DNA of 9,473 nucleotides from an uncultured Erysipelotrichaceae bacterium (GTDB lineage: Bacteria; Bacillota_I; Bacilli_A; Acholeplasmatales; Anaeroplasmataceae), in contig CADBQV010000203.1 of the NCBI GenBank assembly GCA_902796895.1, forward strand, positions 1 to 9,473. The letters are read 5' to 3'. Below, one piece after another: positions 1 through 6,371 of the stretch. The notes beneath the pieces were generated by a model. It did no database searches. It was given only the letters and a program-made list of their open reading frames with translations, and was not told the DNA's origin. Position numbers and translations under genes: made by a program. The first letter of the stretch is position 1. Each line of letters starts with the position of its first letter.

Positions 1-1011
1 AGGTTCTATTGTTAAAACTGGCAATTTAAAATCATTATCTAATATATCAAATTTAACTTCTATATTATCAAATCTAATCATTTCAATTTCTGCATAAGCT
101 TTAGCGTGCTTTATTTCATCTAAGATACTTACTGGTTCTGTTTTATTTAATGCATCAGTATTCATTCTTAAATATTTTGAAAAGCTATCTATAGTTTTAC
201 TTGCTAAAGCGGGATCTATATCACATAAAACCTGAATCGTAGCTAATGTGTTATAGATAAAATGAGGTTTAATTTGTGATAGCATTAAAGCTGTTGTTTT
301 ATCACGCATTTCTCTTTCATGCTTAATAGCGTCATTATATGCTCTATCATAGCTTAAATACATAAAGAATAATGCGGCACCAAAGGCGTATGCTTCTTGA
401 GTATATGAATAGTTTAATTCTAATACCATAGATAATGCTTGAACAATAATTGCTTGAATTATTGTAAATATAATAATGATATTTACTTGCTTACGTGTTT
501 TATTAATTTTAGTATCTACTATTGATATTATTATTAATAATATTAAATATATAGCGCATATTGCGTGTACTGTAAATCCTAAGAATGTTCTATCAAATAT
601 ATTTGAACTATTATACCAAACTACAAATTGCATTGAAGGATTTTTATATGAGAATAATAAAAATGAATATATTATTGTATTAATTACAACACCAATCCAT
701 AATAAATATCTTTTCTTAGTTCTTATATTCATTCTTAAATAATAAAATAATACAATTATTACTGGTCTTAATGAATACGTTATAAATGAAAATAGATATC
801 TTGGATAATTTTCATAATCTAAGTGATTATCATCAAATAATATTTCTAAAAATTCAAATGTTGATAATAATAAAATTGATATAATCATTATTATTAATAT
901 TTTTTTATCCTTTTTATTTATTTTAGATGCTATAGATATTACAAGTAATAATCCTAAGCACATAAAAAATAAGAAAAAGTGATCATTAAAATATTTTAAA
1001 AATTCCCTCAT
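1..1011 (-). CDS. LytS/YpdA-type sensor histidine kinase, C-terminus cut off by window edge
   Basis: Membrane sensor kinase of a two-component system. I translated it by hand from ATG 1011; it stays open for 337 codons to base 1. Residues 1-220 are mostly hydrophobic, with about six or seven membrane helices (roughly 10-28, 37-58, 72-93, 102-121, 143-166, 176-197, 205-222). A short charged linker follows, then the His_kinase (PF06580) phospho-acceptor segment, SQIKPHFIYNTLATIQ at 245-260, with His250 as the expected phosphorylated residue. The visible part ends at LPVLTIEP (330-337), the sequence that normally runs straight into the N-box (VENAIKHG) of the ATPase domain, so only the HATPase_c domain lies outside. 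AGGTG seven bases before the ATG supports this start. Kinases of this class usually pair with a LytTR response regulator; a partner would be expected downstream, outside the window. The signal is unknown. Confidence 0.9.
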   Translation of the reverse strand, partial: MREFLKYFNDHFFLFFMCLGLLLVISIASKINKKDKKILIIMIISILLLSTFEFLEILFDDNHLDYENYPRYLFSFITYSLRPVIIVLFYYLRMNIRTKKRYLLWIGVVINTIIYSFLLFSYKNPSMQFVVWYNSSNIFDRTFLGFTVHAICAIYLILLIIISIVDTKINKTRKQVNIIIIFTIIQAIIVQALSMVLELNYSYTQEAYAFGAALFFMYLSYDRAYNDAIKHEREMRDKTTALMLSQIKPHFIYNTLATIQVLCDIDPALASKTIDSFSKYLRMNTDALNKTEPVSILDEIKHAKAYAEIEMIRFDNIEVKFDILDNDFKLPVLTIEP

Positions 1012-1044
1012 AATTTGCACCTATAAAATATAATTTATACATTA

Positions 1045-1073
1045 ATTATATTAATTAATTTAGATTATTACAA
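1045..1073 (-). promoter_or_regulatory. Sigma-A-type promoter for the sensor kinase
   Basis: On the minus strand TTGTAA (1073-1068), a 17-base spacer and a perfect TATAAT (1050-1045) precede the kinase ATG by 34 bases. The -35 matches consensus at 4 of 6 positions and the spacing is ideal. It lies just after the hairpin that follows the secreted hydrolase gene, so the kinase can be transcribed independently. AT-rich DNA makes chance matches common, but the full -10 with exact spacing is better than the other candidates in this gap. Confidence 0.55.
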
Positions 1074-1106
1074 TAAAAATTACTGCTAGATTACTAACAG
1101 TAATTT
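1074..1106 (-). terminator. Probable weak intrinsic terminator after the secreted hydrolase gene
   Basis: Seventeen bases past the hydrolase stop codon, the minus strand carries AAATTACTG (1106-1098) and its complement CAGTAATTT (1085-1077) around a 12-base loop, followed by a T-rich run. A competing inner hairpin, ATTACT-GTT-AGTAAT, uses part of the same sequence. The stems hold only two G:C pairs, so termination may be incomplete and some readthrough into the kinase is possible. Confidence 0.5.
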
Positions 1107-1122
1107 CTATTATTTATATTAT

Positions 1123-3150
1123 TTATTTAGTTACATTTAAATCCACCTTATATGTATCTGAATTGAACCATACATTTTTAGTACTACTTTGATTTAGTTT
1201 CTTATATGTATTATGTTCATCGATTGCATAGTATTGATAATATACCCAGTATTTAATTGTATGATATAGCTTTTTTGAATAATCCTTAATTTCCATTCTT
1301 AATTTTTGATTTGCAGGGAAGAATAATTCCATTTGTTCTTCTGTAATGTATGAATAATATCCTACTGCATATCCTGGATTGCATGTTTTAACATCACTTT
1401 TACCTAATAATTTACCTTCAACATCTACAACCTTCTTGCCATCTTTGTCATATAATTTAACATCATTATAGCAATTGAAGCTTACTCTACCATAATCGGC
1501 ATTGTCCATTAATTCAACTAGTTTAATATTATCATTATTTTCTTTATTATAGTTATCTACATAATAACTATCTTGACTTCTTAAGTGAGCGATTATAATA
1601 TCACTATCATGATTTTGATAAATATTATCAGTTTGAGTTGCAATAGATATTAATTCTTCTGGTCTTTCCCAATAAGTTTTAGCTGCTGCATTTAGAAGTG
1701 GACTTAATAACTGTGCGCCACCAGCTATAGCTTCGTTAGAATTAATTACTTTTACCATCTTATCATATGTTAGGCCTGCAGCACCTGTAGGTAATAATGC
1801 GTTAGTCATAACACCATACATGAATGTTTGGAATAATTTAGCCTTTAAATCACTAGTTTTGGCATCTTTATCTTTATAATTACCTTCTGAGAAATATGTT
1901 AATAGTTTTGTTAAACCTGGTTCAAATTTCTTAGCATAATCATCACGAGTACCTATATTCTTTGTTAATTCATCTAAGAATAATGTTGTTGTAATGTTTA
2001 TATCATAATTAGCTTTTCTTTCATCTTTTGTTAATATCTTATCATTCATAACACCACCGATATTGCCTGTTATAGCATCTAGTGCGAATTTACCAACCTT
2101 TTCAATTGGTGTACCAATCATATCGAATTTTTCAGCTTTATAATTAGCCCAGTTACCATGATTTTCTATATATAATTTTTTGAATGTGTTTTCGTTTTGA
2201 TCATAATTTTTAGGATCATAGAATTTAGTTTTGATGAACTTATCAATACCAAATCTAGTGAAGCCCCATTGGCTCATTGCTAGCTTTGGAACTAAATCAT
2301 CTGGATTAACAATATTAAATATATTATTATAAATCTTATCCTTAGGTGCCTTTACTGTCTTAGAATTTATATTAGCGCCTTGAGGAGCTTCAAATGTATA
2401 TGCATAAATATTATCATGCTTTAATTGAACTTTACCATTAAATAGCTTTTCATTCTTATCAAGCTTATTATCTAGTAAGCCTGCAGCTAAGTTAGCTGTA
2501 GCACCACCACGTGAGAAGCCTGAAATCCAAATCTTAACTTCGCCTTCAATACCCTTAGTATCAATATAATAATCTAAGAAATTGATAAGCTTATTTGCTG
2601 CGTTATACCAACCCTCATGCATATAATCAGAGTTTTTACCATTACCTAAAAATACATTGTTTCCCCACTCATTATAGTATCCACCTGAACGAGGTACAAC
2701 ACCAATTAGAGTTGATCCATCGCTTAGTTTTTTACTAGCTGCACCGATACCTATAGTATCGAATGTAGTTTTAGATCTATAGTCATTGTTTGAATCGAAA
2801 TTTGAAAAGCCTAGAGATTCGAAGAATCCTTTAACCTTATTAGGTTGATTCTTATACCATTCATCTATTTGCTTATCATTGAATTCTCTTTTAATTTCAC
2901 CTGCTGGTGATGAATAATTAGCCATATACAATGATAATGTAGCTAAATGTGGATTATATTTTGTTGATGCATCCTTAAAGAAATTATCTGAATAATACAT
3001 CTTATTGTCATTATATGTTACAAGCTTAACATCTGGAGTAGTATTCACTTTTTCTTCTTTTGCTTGTGCAAATGAACACATTAAGCAAACGAATGGAGCT
3101 GCTAGAGCAAATGCTAAAACTGTTCTTGTTATTATCTTTCTCATTTTCAT
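1123..3150 (-). CDS. Secreted lipase-like alpha/beta hydrolase with C-terminal beta-rich domain
   Basis: Probable exported serine hydrolase; substrate unknown. The 675-residue product begins with a signal peptide: basic MKMRK, hydrophobic 11-27, likely signal peptidase I site after AQA (28-30). There is no lipobox and no LPXTG anchor, so it should be released or loosely held. The core resembles class-3-lipase-like proteins of gut Firmicutes: VVPRSGGYYNEWGNN (151-165) where the family has its RGGGYxxEWxxN segment, the nucleophile elbow SGFSRGGA (210-217, Ser213), NIVNPDDLVPK (279-289, Asp284 or Asp285) and a likely catalytic His522 in AHLRSQDSYYV. About 235 residues separate the Asp and His, much more than in compact class-3 lipases, which suggests an inserted helical region (about 330-505). 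Residues about 545-675 look beta-rich and contain the only two cysteines of the mature protein (560, 590). The sensor kinase lies 111 bases downstream. The fold is likely; lipase activity is not proven. Confidence 0.78.
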   Translation of the reverse strand: MKMRKIITRTVLAFALAAPFVCLMCSFAQAKEEKVNTTPDVKLVTYNDNKMYYSDNFFKDASTKYNPHLATLSLYMANYSSPAGEIKREFNDKQIDEWYKNQPNKVKGFFESLGFSNFDSNNDYRSKTTFDTIGIGAASKKLSDGSTLIGVVPRSGGYYNEWGNNVFLGNGKNSDYMHEGWYNAANKLINFLDYYIDTKGIEGEVKIWISGFSRGGATANLAAGLLDNKLDKNEKLFNGKVQLKHDNIYAYTFEAPQGANINSKTVKAPKDKIYNNIFNIVNPDDLVPKLAMSQWGFTRFGIDKFIKTKFYDPKNYDQNENTFKKLYIENHGNWANYKAEKFDMIGTPIEKVGKFALDAITGNIGGVMNDKILTKDERKANYDINITTTLFLDELTKNIGTRDDYAKKFEPGLTKLLTYFSEGNYKDKDAKTSDLKAKLFQTFMYGVMTNALLPTGAAGLTYDKMVKVINSNEAIAGGAQLLSPLLNAAAKTYWERPEELISIATQTDNIYQNHDSDIIIAHLRSQDSYYVDNYNKENNDNIKLVELMDNADYGRVSFNCYNDVKLYDKDGKKVVDVEGKLLGKSDVKTCNPGYAVGYYSYITEEQMELFFPANQKLRMEIKDYSKKLYHTIKYWVYYQYYAIDEHNTYKKLNQSSTKNVWFNSDTYKVDLNVTK

Positions 3151-3153
3151 ATT

Positions 3154-3171
3154 AATTACCTCCGAGTAATT
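3154..3171 (-). promoter_or_regulatory. Strong Shine-Dalgarno of the hydrolase gene inside a small hairpin
   Basis: GGAGG on the minus strand (3163-3159) lies eight bases before ATG 3150 and fourteen before the in-frame ATG at codon 3, so it selects the first ATG. The site sits in the loop and first stem base of a perfect 6-bp inverted repeat, AATTAC (3171-3166) / GTAATT (3159-3154). The stem is AT-rich and weak, so it could present the site rather than hide it, or be chance. Confidence 0.5.
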
Positions 3172-3201
3172 TTTTTTATAATCTTAATTGATTACGGCTA
3201 T

Positions 3202-3231
3202 AGTATATATAATTAGTGTTGCAAAATGTGA
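3202..3231 (-). promoter_or_regulatory. Tentative promoter for the secreted hydrolase gene
   Basis: The hydrolase needs its own promoter because a strong terminator lies just upstream. On the minus strand TATACT (3207-3202) is the best -10 candidate, about 52 bases from the ATG. The -35 is poor: TCACAT (3231-3226) at 18 bases. TTGTTA further upstream pairs only with a weaker -10. The gene's promoter is probably within 3190-3245, but the exact boxes are uncertain. Confidence 0.3.
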
Positions 3232-3259
3232 GTAACAAAAATATTTTTTTAAAAGAAAA

Positions 3260-3281
3260 TAAAAAAAAGCACTTTCGTGCT
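3260..3281 (-). terminator. Intrinsic terminator of the phosphopantetheinyl transferase operon
   Basis: Ten bases after the transferase stop codon the minus strand forms AGCAC-GAAA-GTGCT (3281-3268), a five-pair stem capped by a GNRA-type tetraloop, followed directly by a run of eight T residues. It is the clearest rho-independent terminator in the window. It closes the three-gene unit and insulates the secreted hydrolase gene beyond it. Confidence 0.88.
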
Positions 3282-3290
3282 AATTTTAAA

Positions 3291-3893
3291 TTATTTAAAT
3301 TCTAATATTTCTTCTTCTAATATAATATTAAAATCTGTATTATCTTTTATTGTTACAGATATAATAAAATCATCTTTATTTATAATATGAGAATAATATA
3401 TATTATCTAAATATATTTTTTTACCATCAAAAGGTATTGATATAAATTCTTTTATATCTTTATTTATTCCCATTCCAATACATTTAGCCAAGCTTTCTTT
3501 AGATGTCCAAATCTTAAAAAAATCTATATCATTATTAATTAATTTAAATTCTATATCTGTTGATATATATCTTTTTAAATTTAAATCAACTTCTTTTATT
3601 TTTTCTATATCTATTCCTATATCTTTATTATAATATGCAAATATAACCATATTTTTAGCATGAGATATATTAAAATAGATATTATCACTTTTAGGCTTAT
3701 TAAATTTATCTATATAATAATCCTTTATATATTTTTTCTTAAAATATGTAGATATAATATTTTGATATTCATTTTCTTTCTTTTTATATTTTTTAGAATT
3801 TATAATATCTATATCATTAATATATTTTAAATTATTAATAATATCATCATTTAATTTATCAATATCAAAATAATATAATTTAATTAAATTCAT
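3291..3893 (-). CDS. Sfp-type 4'-phosphopantetheinyl transferase
   Basis: Moves the 4'-phosphopantetheine arm of CoA to a serine of a carrier protein (ACP, PCP or similar), releasing adenosine 3',5'-bisphosphate. The 200-residue product carries the family signatures: FNISHAKNMVIFA (74-86), the Mg-binding GIDIE (93-97, Asp95 and Glu97) and FFKIWTSKESLAKCIGMG (125-142, with Lys132, Glu133 and Lys137). It is slightly shorter than Bacillus Sfp and the sequence outside the motifs is very rich in Lys, Asn and Ile. The ATG has only a weak AAGAAG-like site and lies 13 bases after the upstream stop, so translation may rely on coupling. No synthase gene is in the window. It may serve a biosynthetic cluster elsewhere or replace AcpS for fatty-acid ACP; the sequence does not decide. 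Confidence 0.88.
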   Translation of the reverse strand: MNLIKLYYFDIDKLNDDIINNLKYINDIDIINSKKYKKKENEYQNIISTYFKKKYIKDYYIDKFNKPKSDNIYFNISHAKNMVIFAYYNKDIGIDIEKIKEVDLNLKRYISTDIEFKLINNDIDFFKIWTSKESLAKCIGMGINKDIKEFISIPFDGKKIYLDNIYYSHIINKDDFIISVTIKDNTDFNIILEEEILEFK

Positions 3894-3906
3894 ATATTCA
3901 TCTTCT

Positions 3907-4581
3907 TTATAAAATATTTTTTAATTCATCTAATGATTTAATTTCATAGTCTGATATTTTATTTGTATCTTTAATATCTAATCTATTTAAATAAATTGTT
4001 TTAATACCTGCATTTTTACCACCAATTATATCAGTAGATAATCTATCACCTATAATTACATAATTTTCTTTATTATAATCATTTAAATCATTAAATATAT
4101 ATTCGAAAAATTTAATGTCAGGCTTATTATATCCTATTTTTTCAGATACATAATAATCCTTAAAATAATTATATATTTTAGCTTCCAATAGACGATTCTT
4201 TTGTGTCTCTAGCATTCCATTAGATGCCACAAATAAATCATATTTATTATATAGATAATCAAGTATATCTATATCATCATATAAATCTGCAGCTATTTTT
4301 AGATTATCACAATAATATTTATTACAAGATTCTATATCAAATTCTAATTTTAAATATTTTTTGAATTCATCAAATCTTTTAATTTGATATTCTATTCTTG
4401 TCATATATCCATCATTAAATCTATTAAACCAATATTCATTAATTTTAGAAAAATAATTTAAGTCTTCAATACTTAATTCATAATTAGCATAATCCTTAAT
4501 TACTTTTTTTATTATTCTCTTTTCACTTTTTGAAAAATCAAGTAATGTACCATCTAAATCAAATAATATATATTTTATCAT
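3907..4581 (-). CDS. yjjG: HAD-family hydrolase, YjjG/YfnB-type pyrimidine 5'-nucleotidase
   Basis: Cytosolic haloacid dehalogenase superfamily phosphatase. The 224-residue product has all four HAD motifs: motif I FDLDGTLLDF (7-16, nucleophile Asp8 and acid/base Asp10), motif II VASNG (118-122), motif III Lys153 in SEKIGYNKPDIKFFEYIF (146-163) and motif IV GDRLSTD (178-184). The LDFxxSE stretch after motif I and the SEKIGYxKPD block are the pattern of the YjjG/YfnB subfamily, which dephosphorylates non-canonical pyrimidine nucleoside monophosphates (house-cleaning). Residues 16-110 form the helical cap. The start codon overlaps the upstream stop as ATGA, with AGGT five bases before it inside the upstream gene, so the two are translationally coupled. 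The subfamily call is good but substrate use cannot be read from sequence, and other phosphorylated substrates are possible. Confidence 0.85.
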   Translation of the reverse strand: MIKYILFDLDGTLLDFSKSEKRIIKKVIKDYANYELSIEDLNYFSKINEYWFNRFNDGYMTRIEYQIKRFDEFKKYLKLEFDIESCNKYYCDNLKIAADLYDDIDILDYLYNKYDLFVASNGMLETQKNRLLEAKIYNYFKDYYVSEKIGYNKPDIKFFEYIFNDLNDYNKENYVIIGDRLSTDIIGGKNAGIKTIYLNRLDIKDTNKISDYEIKSLDELKNIL

Positions 4582-5633
4582 TTTATACCTACTATATTTA
4601 TTATTACATATTCATTATTACAAAAGTTTTTAAATGGCATACCCCATTCAGATATTCCACTTGATACAATAAATGTTGTATTATCAATTTCCTTTTTACC
4701 ATATACCTGATCATTTAAAAATGAAATAACCAAATGAGCAGGAAATAAATTACCACCATGAGTGTGTCCTGATAATACTAAATCAACCTTACCTTTTTCA
4801 TTTTCATAATCTGCAGGCTGATGATCTAATAAAATCATATATTTATTTGTATCAATACCAGTTAATAAATCATCCATGTTTTTTCTTGGATATTTTTTAT
4901 CATTTCTTCCAATTAAACAAAATTCATCAAACATAACATATTCATCAACTAATATTTTTACATTATTTTTTATTAATTCGTTTTCTAAATCTGATGTATT
5001 AAAATCTCTATAATTATAATATCCTCTATCGTGATTACCATATACAAAATATACGCCATATTTTGTGTTAATTAACGATAGTGCATAACATGATTTTACC
5101 ATATCTTCTTTTTTAGTATCATCATCAACAAAATCACCTGTAATAACTAATAAATCTACATTTTCTTTATCTATTTCTTTTATATATTCTATAAATTTAT
5201 CACCATCTATAGTATTTCCTATATGTGAATCAGATATTTGAGCTATTTTAAGATTTGAAATACTTTTTAATGTATTTATATCATATGTCTTTTTATATAC
5301 ACTTAATCCTAAAAATAAAGATATTAAAATATATACAAATGATAAGCCAATAGCTATAAAATTATATTTATAATATTTCTTTTCTCTATTTTTATTAATG
5401 AAATAAAAGATAATATCAAATATAAGCATAAATATAAATACATGAACATATATAATAGGTATAGCATATAATTTAATGAATGATATTAAAAATAATATTA
5501 AACATATACCAATAGATATTAAATGTCTAACAATTTTACTTTCTATTTTCTTTATATATTTAATTTGTAATATTTTATAATAAAAATAAAGTAGACACAT
5601 TATATCAAGTGATATAAACATTAAATCAAACAT
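4578..5633 (-). CDS. Membrane-anchored calcineurin-like metallophosphoesterase
   Basis: Metal-dependent phosphoesterase (PF00149) fused to a membrane anchor. Residues 1-112 contain four predicted helices (about 3-22, 37-54, 57-79, 92-112) joined by basic loops at 23-36 and 80-91. By the positive-inside rule those loops face the cytoplasm, which puts the catalytic domain outside the membrane. The domain has every two-metal-centre motif in order: ISDSH (133-137), GDFVDD (166-171), GNHD (199-202), DHQP (270-273) and GHTHGG (289-294). It resembles the YkuE/YaeI class, which acts at the cell envelope in other bacteria, but has several membrane segments instead of one signal. First gene of a three-gene unit; it overlaps the nucleotidase gene by four bases and is followed in frame by TGA TAA. 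AGGTG seven bases before ATG 5633 selects that start over Met5. The substrate is unknown. Confidence 0.88.
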   Translation of the reverse strand: MFDLMFISLDIMCLLYFYYKILQIKYIKKIESKIVRHLISIGICLILFLISFIKLYAIPIIYVHVFIFMLIFDIIFYFINKNREKKYYKYNFIAIGLSFVYILISLFLGLSVYKKTYDINTLKSISNLKIAQISDSHIGNTIDGDKFIEYIKEIDKENVDLLVITGDFVDDDTKKEDMVKSCYALSLINTKYGVYFVYGNHDRGYYNYRDFNTSDLENELIKNNVKILVDEYVMFDEFCLIGRNDKKYPRKNMDDLLTGIDTNKYMILLDHQPADYENEKGKVDLVLSGHTHGGNLFPAHLVISFLNDQVYGKKEIDNTTFIVSSGISEWGMPFKNFCNNEYVIINIVGIK

Positions 5634-5640
5634 AATAATT

Positions 5641-5645
5641 CACCT
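5641..5645 (-). promoter_or_regulatory. Ribosome binding site of the metallophosphoesterase
   Basis: AGGTG on the minus strand ends seven bases before ATG 5633. It fixes the start at the first methionine rather than codons 5 or 12, both of which would remove part of the first membrane helix. Confidence 0.7.
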
Positions 5646-5651
5646 AAATTA

Positions 5652-5680
5652 ATTATATATGAAAAAATACCACTTTTTAA
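5652..5680 (-). promoter_or_regulatory. Candidate promoter of the three-gene operon, overlapping the upstream terminator
   Basis: A perfect TATAAT (5657-5652, minus strand) lies 17 bases after TTAAAA (5680-5675, 4 of 6 matches to TTGACA). The -35 falls in the loop of the preceding terminator hairpin and over the stop codon of the membrane-protein gene. A start 6-7 bases past the -10 would give an untranslated leader of only about a dozen bases containing the AGGTG site. Chance matches are frequent at this base composition, but the operon needs a promoter after a strong terminator and there is little other room. Confidence 0.4.
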
Positions 5681-5686
5681 GTGGTA
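5662..5686 (-). terminator. Intrinsic terminator containing the stop codon of the membrane-protein gene
   Basis: The minus strand reads TACCACTT-AAA-AAGTGGTA (5686-5668), a perfect eight-pair stem with a three-base loop, followed by TTTTTT. The last sense codons and the TAA (5679-5677) of the upstream gene are part of the hairpin, so a ribosome finishing translation would cover its 5' arm. Confidence 0.82.
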
Positions 5687-6321
5687 ATTTCATCATTTTT
5701 TATTCTTTTTAATACTAAAAAATGCTTAATTATAAAATTAATAGCTATTAAAAATGTTAATAAGATAACAATTATTTGAAATGAAAATTCAATATATTTA
5801 ACACTTACATATAACACTTCAGATTTATCAAATGTTCTTATCATTGTAAATTCTAGCATAAACATTGTAAATGTTGCTGAAATTAAAGACATTGAAGAAT
5901 ATATTTTCTTTCTTTCATTTTTTGTGCCTTTATTATGAATAATACCATATATTGCGATAGATAATTTAATAAAAGCATATAAGGCATAGCCATATATCAT
6001 CCAATCAAAATAGAATTCATATAATTCTTTATCAGTTAATGTTTTTACAACTGTAATACTTAAAGGTGTTAGGGCTAAGAATAATATTAAAGCAGATGTA
6101 AAATATAATATTTTTAAATATTTATTATTTTTACATAGAAAATAAATTATTATTCTTCCTAGCATAAATATATAGCTAAATATTGCATAACATAGCATAT
6201 ACCAAGAAAAAGACATGAAAGATAATATTAAATGCATTGTAGCAATAATAAATAAAGATATAACAGACATAAAAAAGCCTAAATCATATTTATTATATAA
6301 ATTTAATATTTTATCTTTCAT
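5677..6321 (-). CDS. Six-helix integral membrane protein of unknown function
   Basis: I do not recognise a family. The 214-residue product is almost wholly hydrophobic, with six predicted helices at about 15-36, 39-62, 69-92, 105-128, 142-162 and 177-203. The loop at 129-140 is strongly basic (NKGTKNERKKI), as is the C-terminal tail (KRIKND), so both ends and that loop probably face the cytoplasm. No catalytic or cofactor motif is visible. Glu157 and Arg162 flank the fifth helix and could be functional, but this is a guess. GAGG about eight bases before ATG 6321 supports the start. It lies 50 bases after the dehydrogenase gene with no terminator between, so the two may share a transcript, and it has its own terminator. 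It is much more AT-rich than the dehydrogenase and could be a lineage-specific gene. Confidence 0.72.
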   Translation of the reverse strand: MKDKILNLYNKYDLGFFMSVISLFIIATMHLILSFMSFSWYMLCYAIFSYIFMLGRIIIYFLCKNNKYLKILYFTSALILFLALTPLSITVVKTLTDKELYEFYFDWMIYGYALYAFIKLSIAIYGIIHNKGTKNERKKIYSSMSLISATFTMFMLEFTMIRTFDKSEVLYVSVKYIEFSFQIIVILLTFLIAINFIIKHFLVLKRIKNDEITT

Positions 6322-6371
6322 ATTCTTATCCTCGATATATTAATATTTATAAATAATAACAATAATTTATT

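Noticed and set aside
476..742. Plus-strand open frame of 88 codons
   Set aside because: It lies antisense inside the hydrophobic part of the kinase gene, has no convincing ribosome site, and its hydrophobic AT-rich product is what the opposite strand of membrane-helix codons gives.
3074..3087. Lipobox in the hydrolase signal peptide (Cys22 or Cys25)
   Set aside because: Neither Cys is preceded by the required small residue pattern (PFVC and CLMC), while AQA at 28-30 is a good signal peptidase I site.
4578..4581. Possible alternative genetic code with TGA read as Trp
   Set aside because: The Trp codons I checked are all TGG, the long genes have no internal TGA, and this TGA is the stop in an ATGA overlap followed at once by TAA.
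6344..6355. 12-base palindrome TATTTATAAATA between the dehydrogenase and the membrane-protein gene
   Set aside because: It contains only A and T in very AT-rich DNA, has no T-run pattern of a terminator and is expected by chance.
6322..6371. Independent promoter for the membrane-protein gene
   Set aside because: The best boxes (TTGTTA with TATATC, TTATTG with TAATAT) are weak and place the start at or past the ribosome site; readthrough from the dehydrogenase is simpler.
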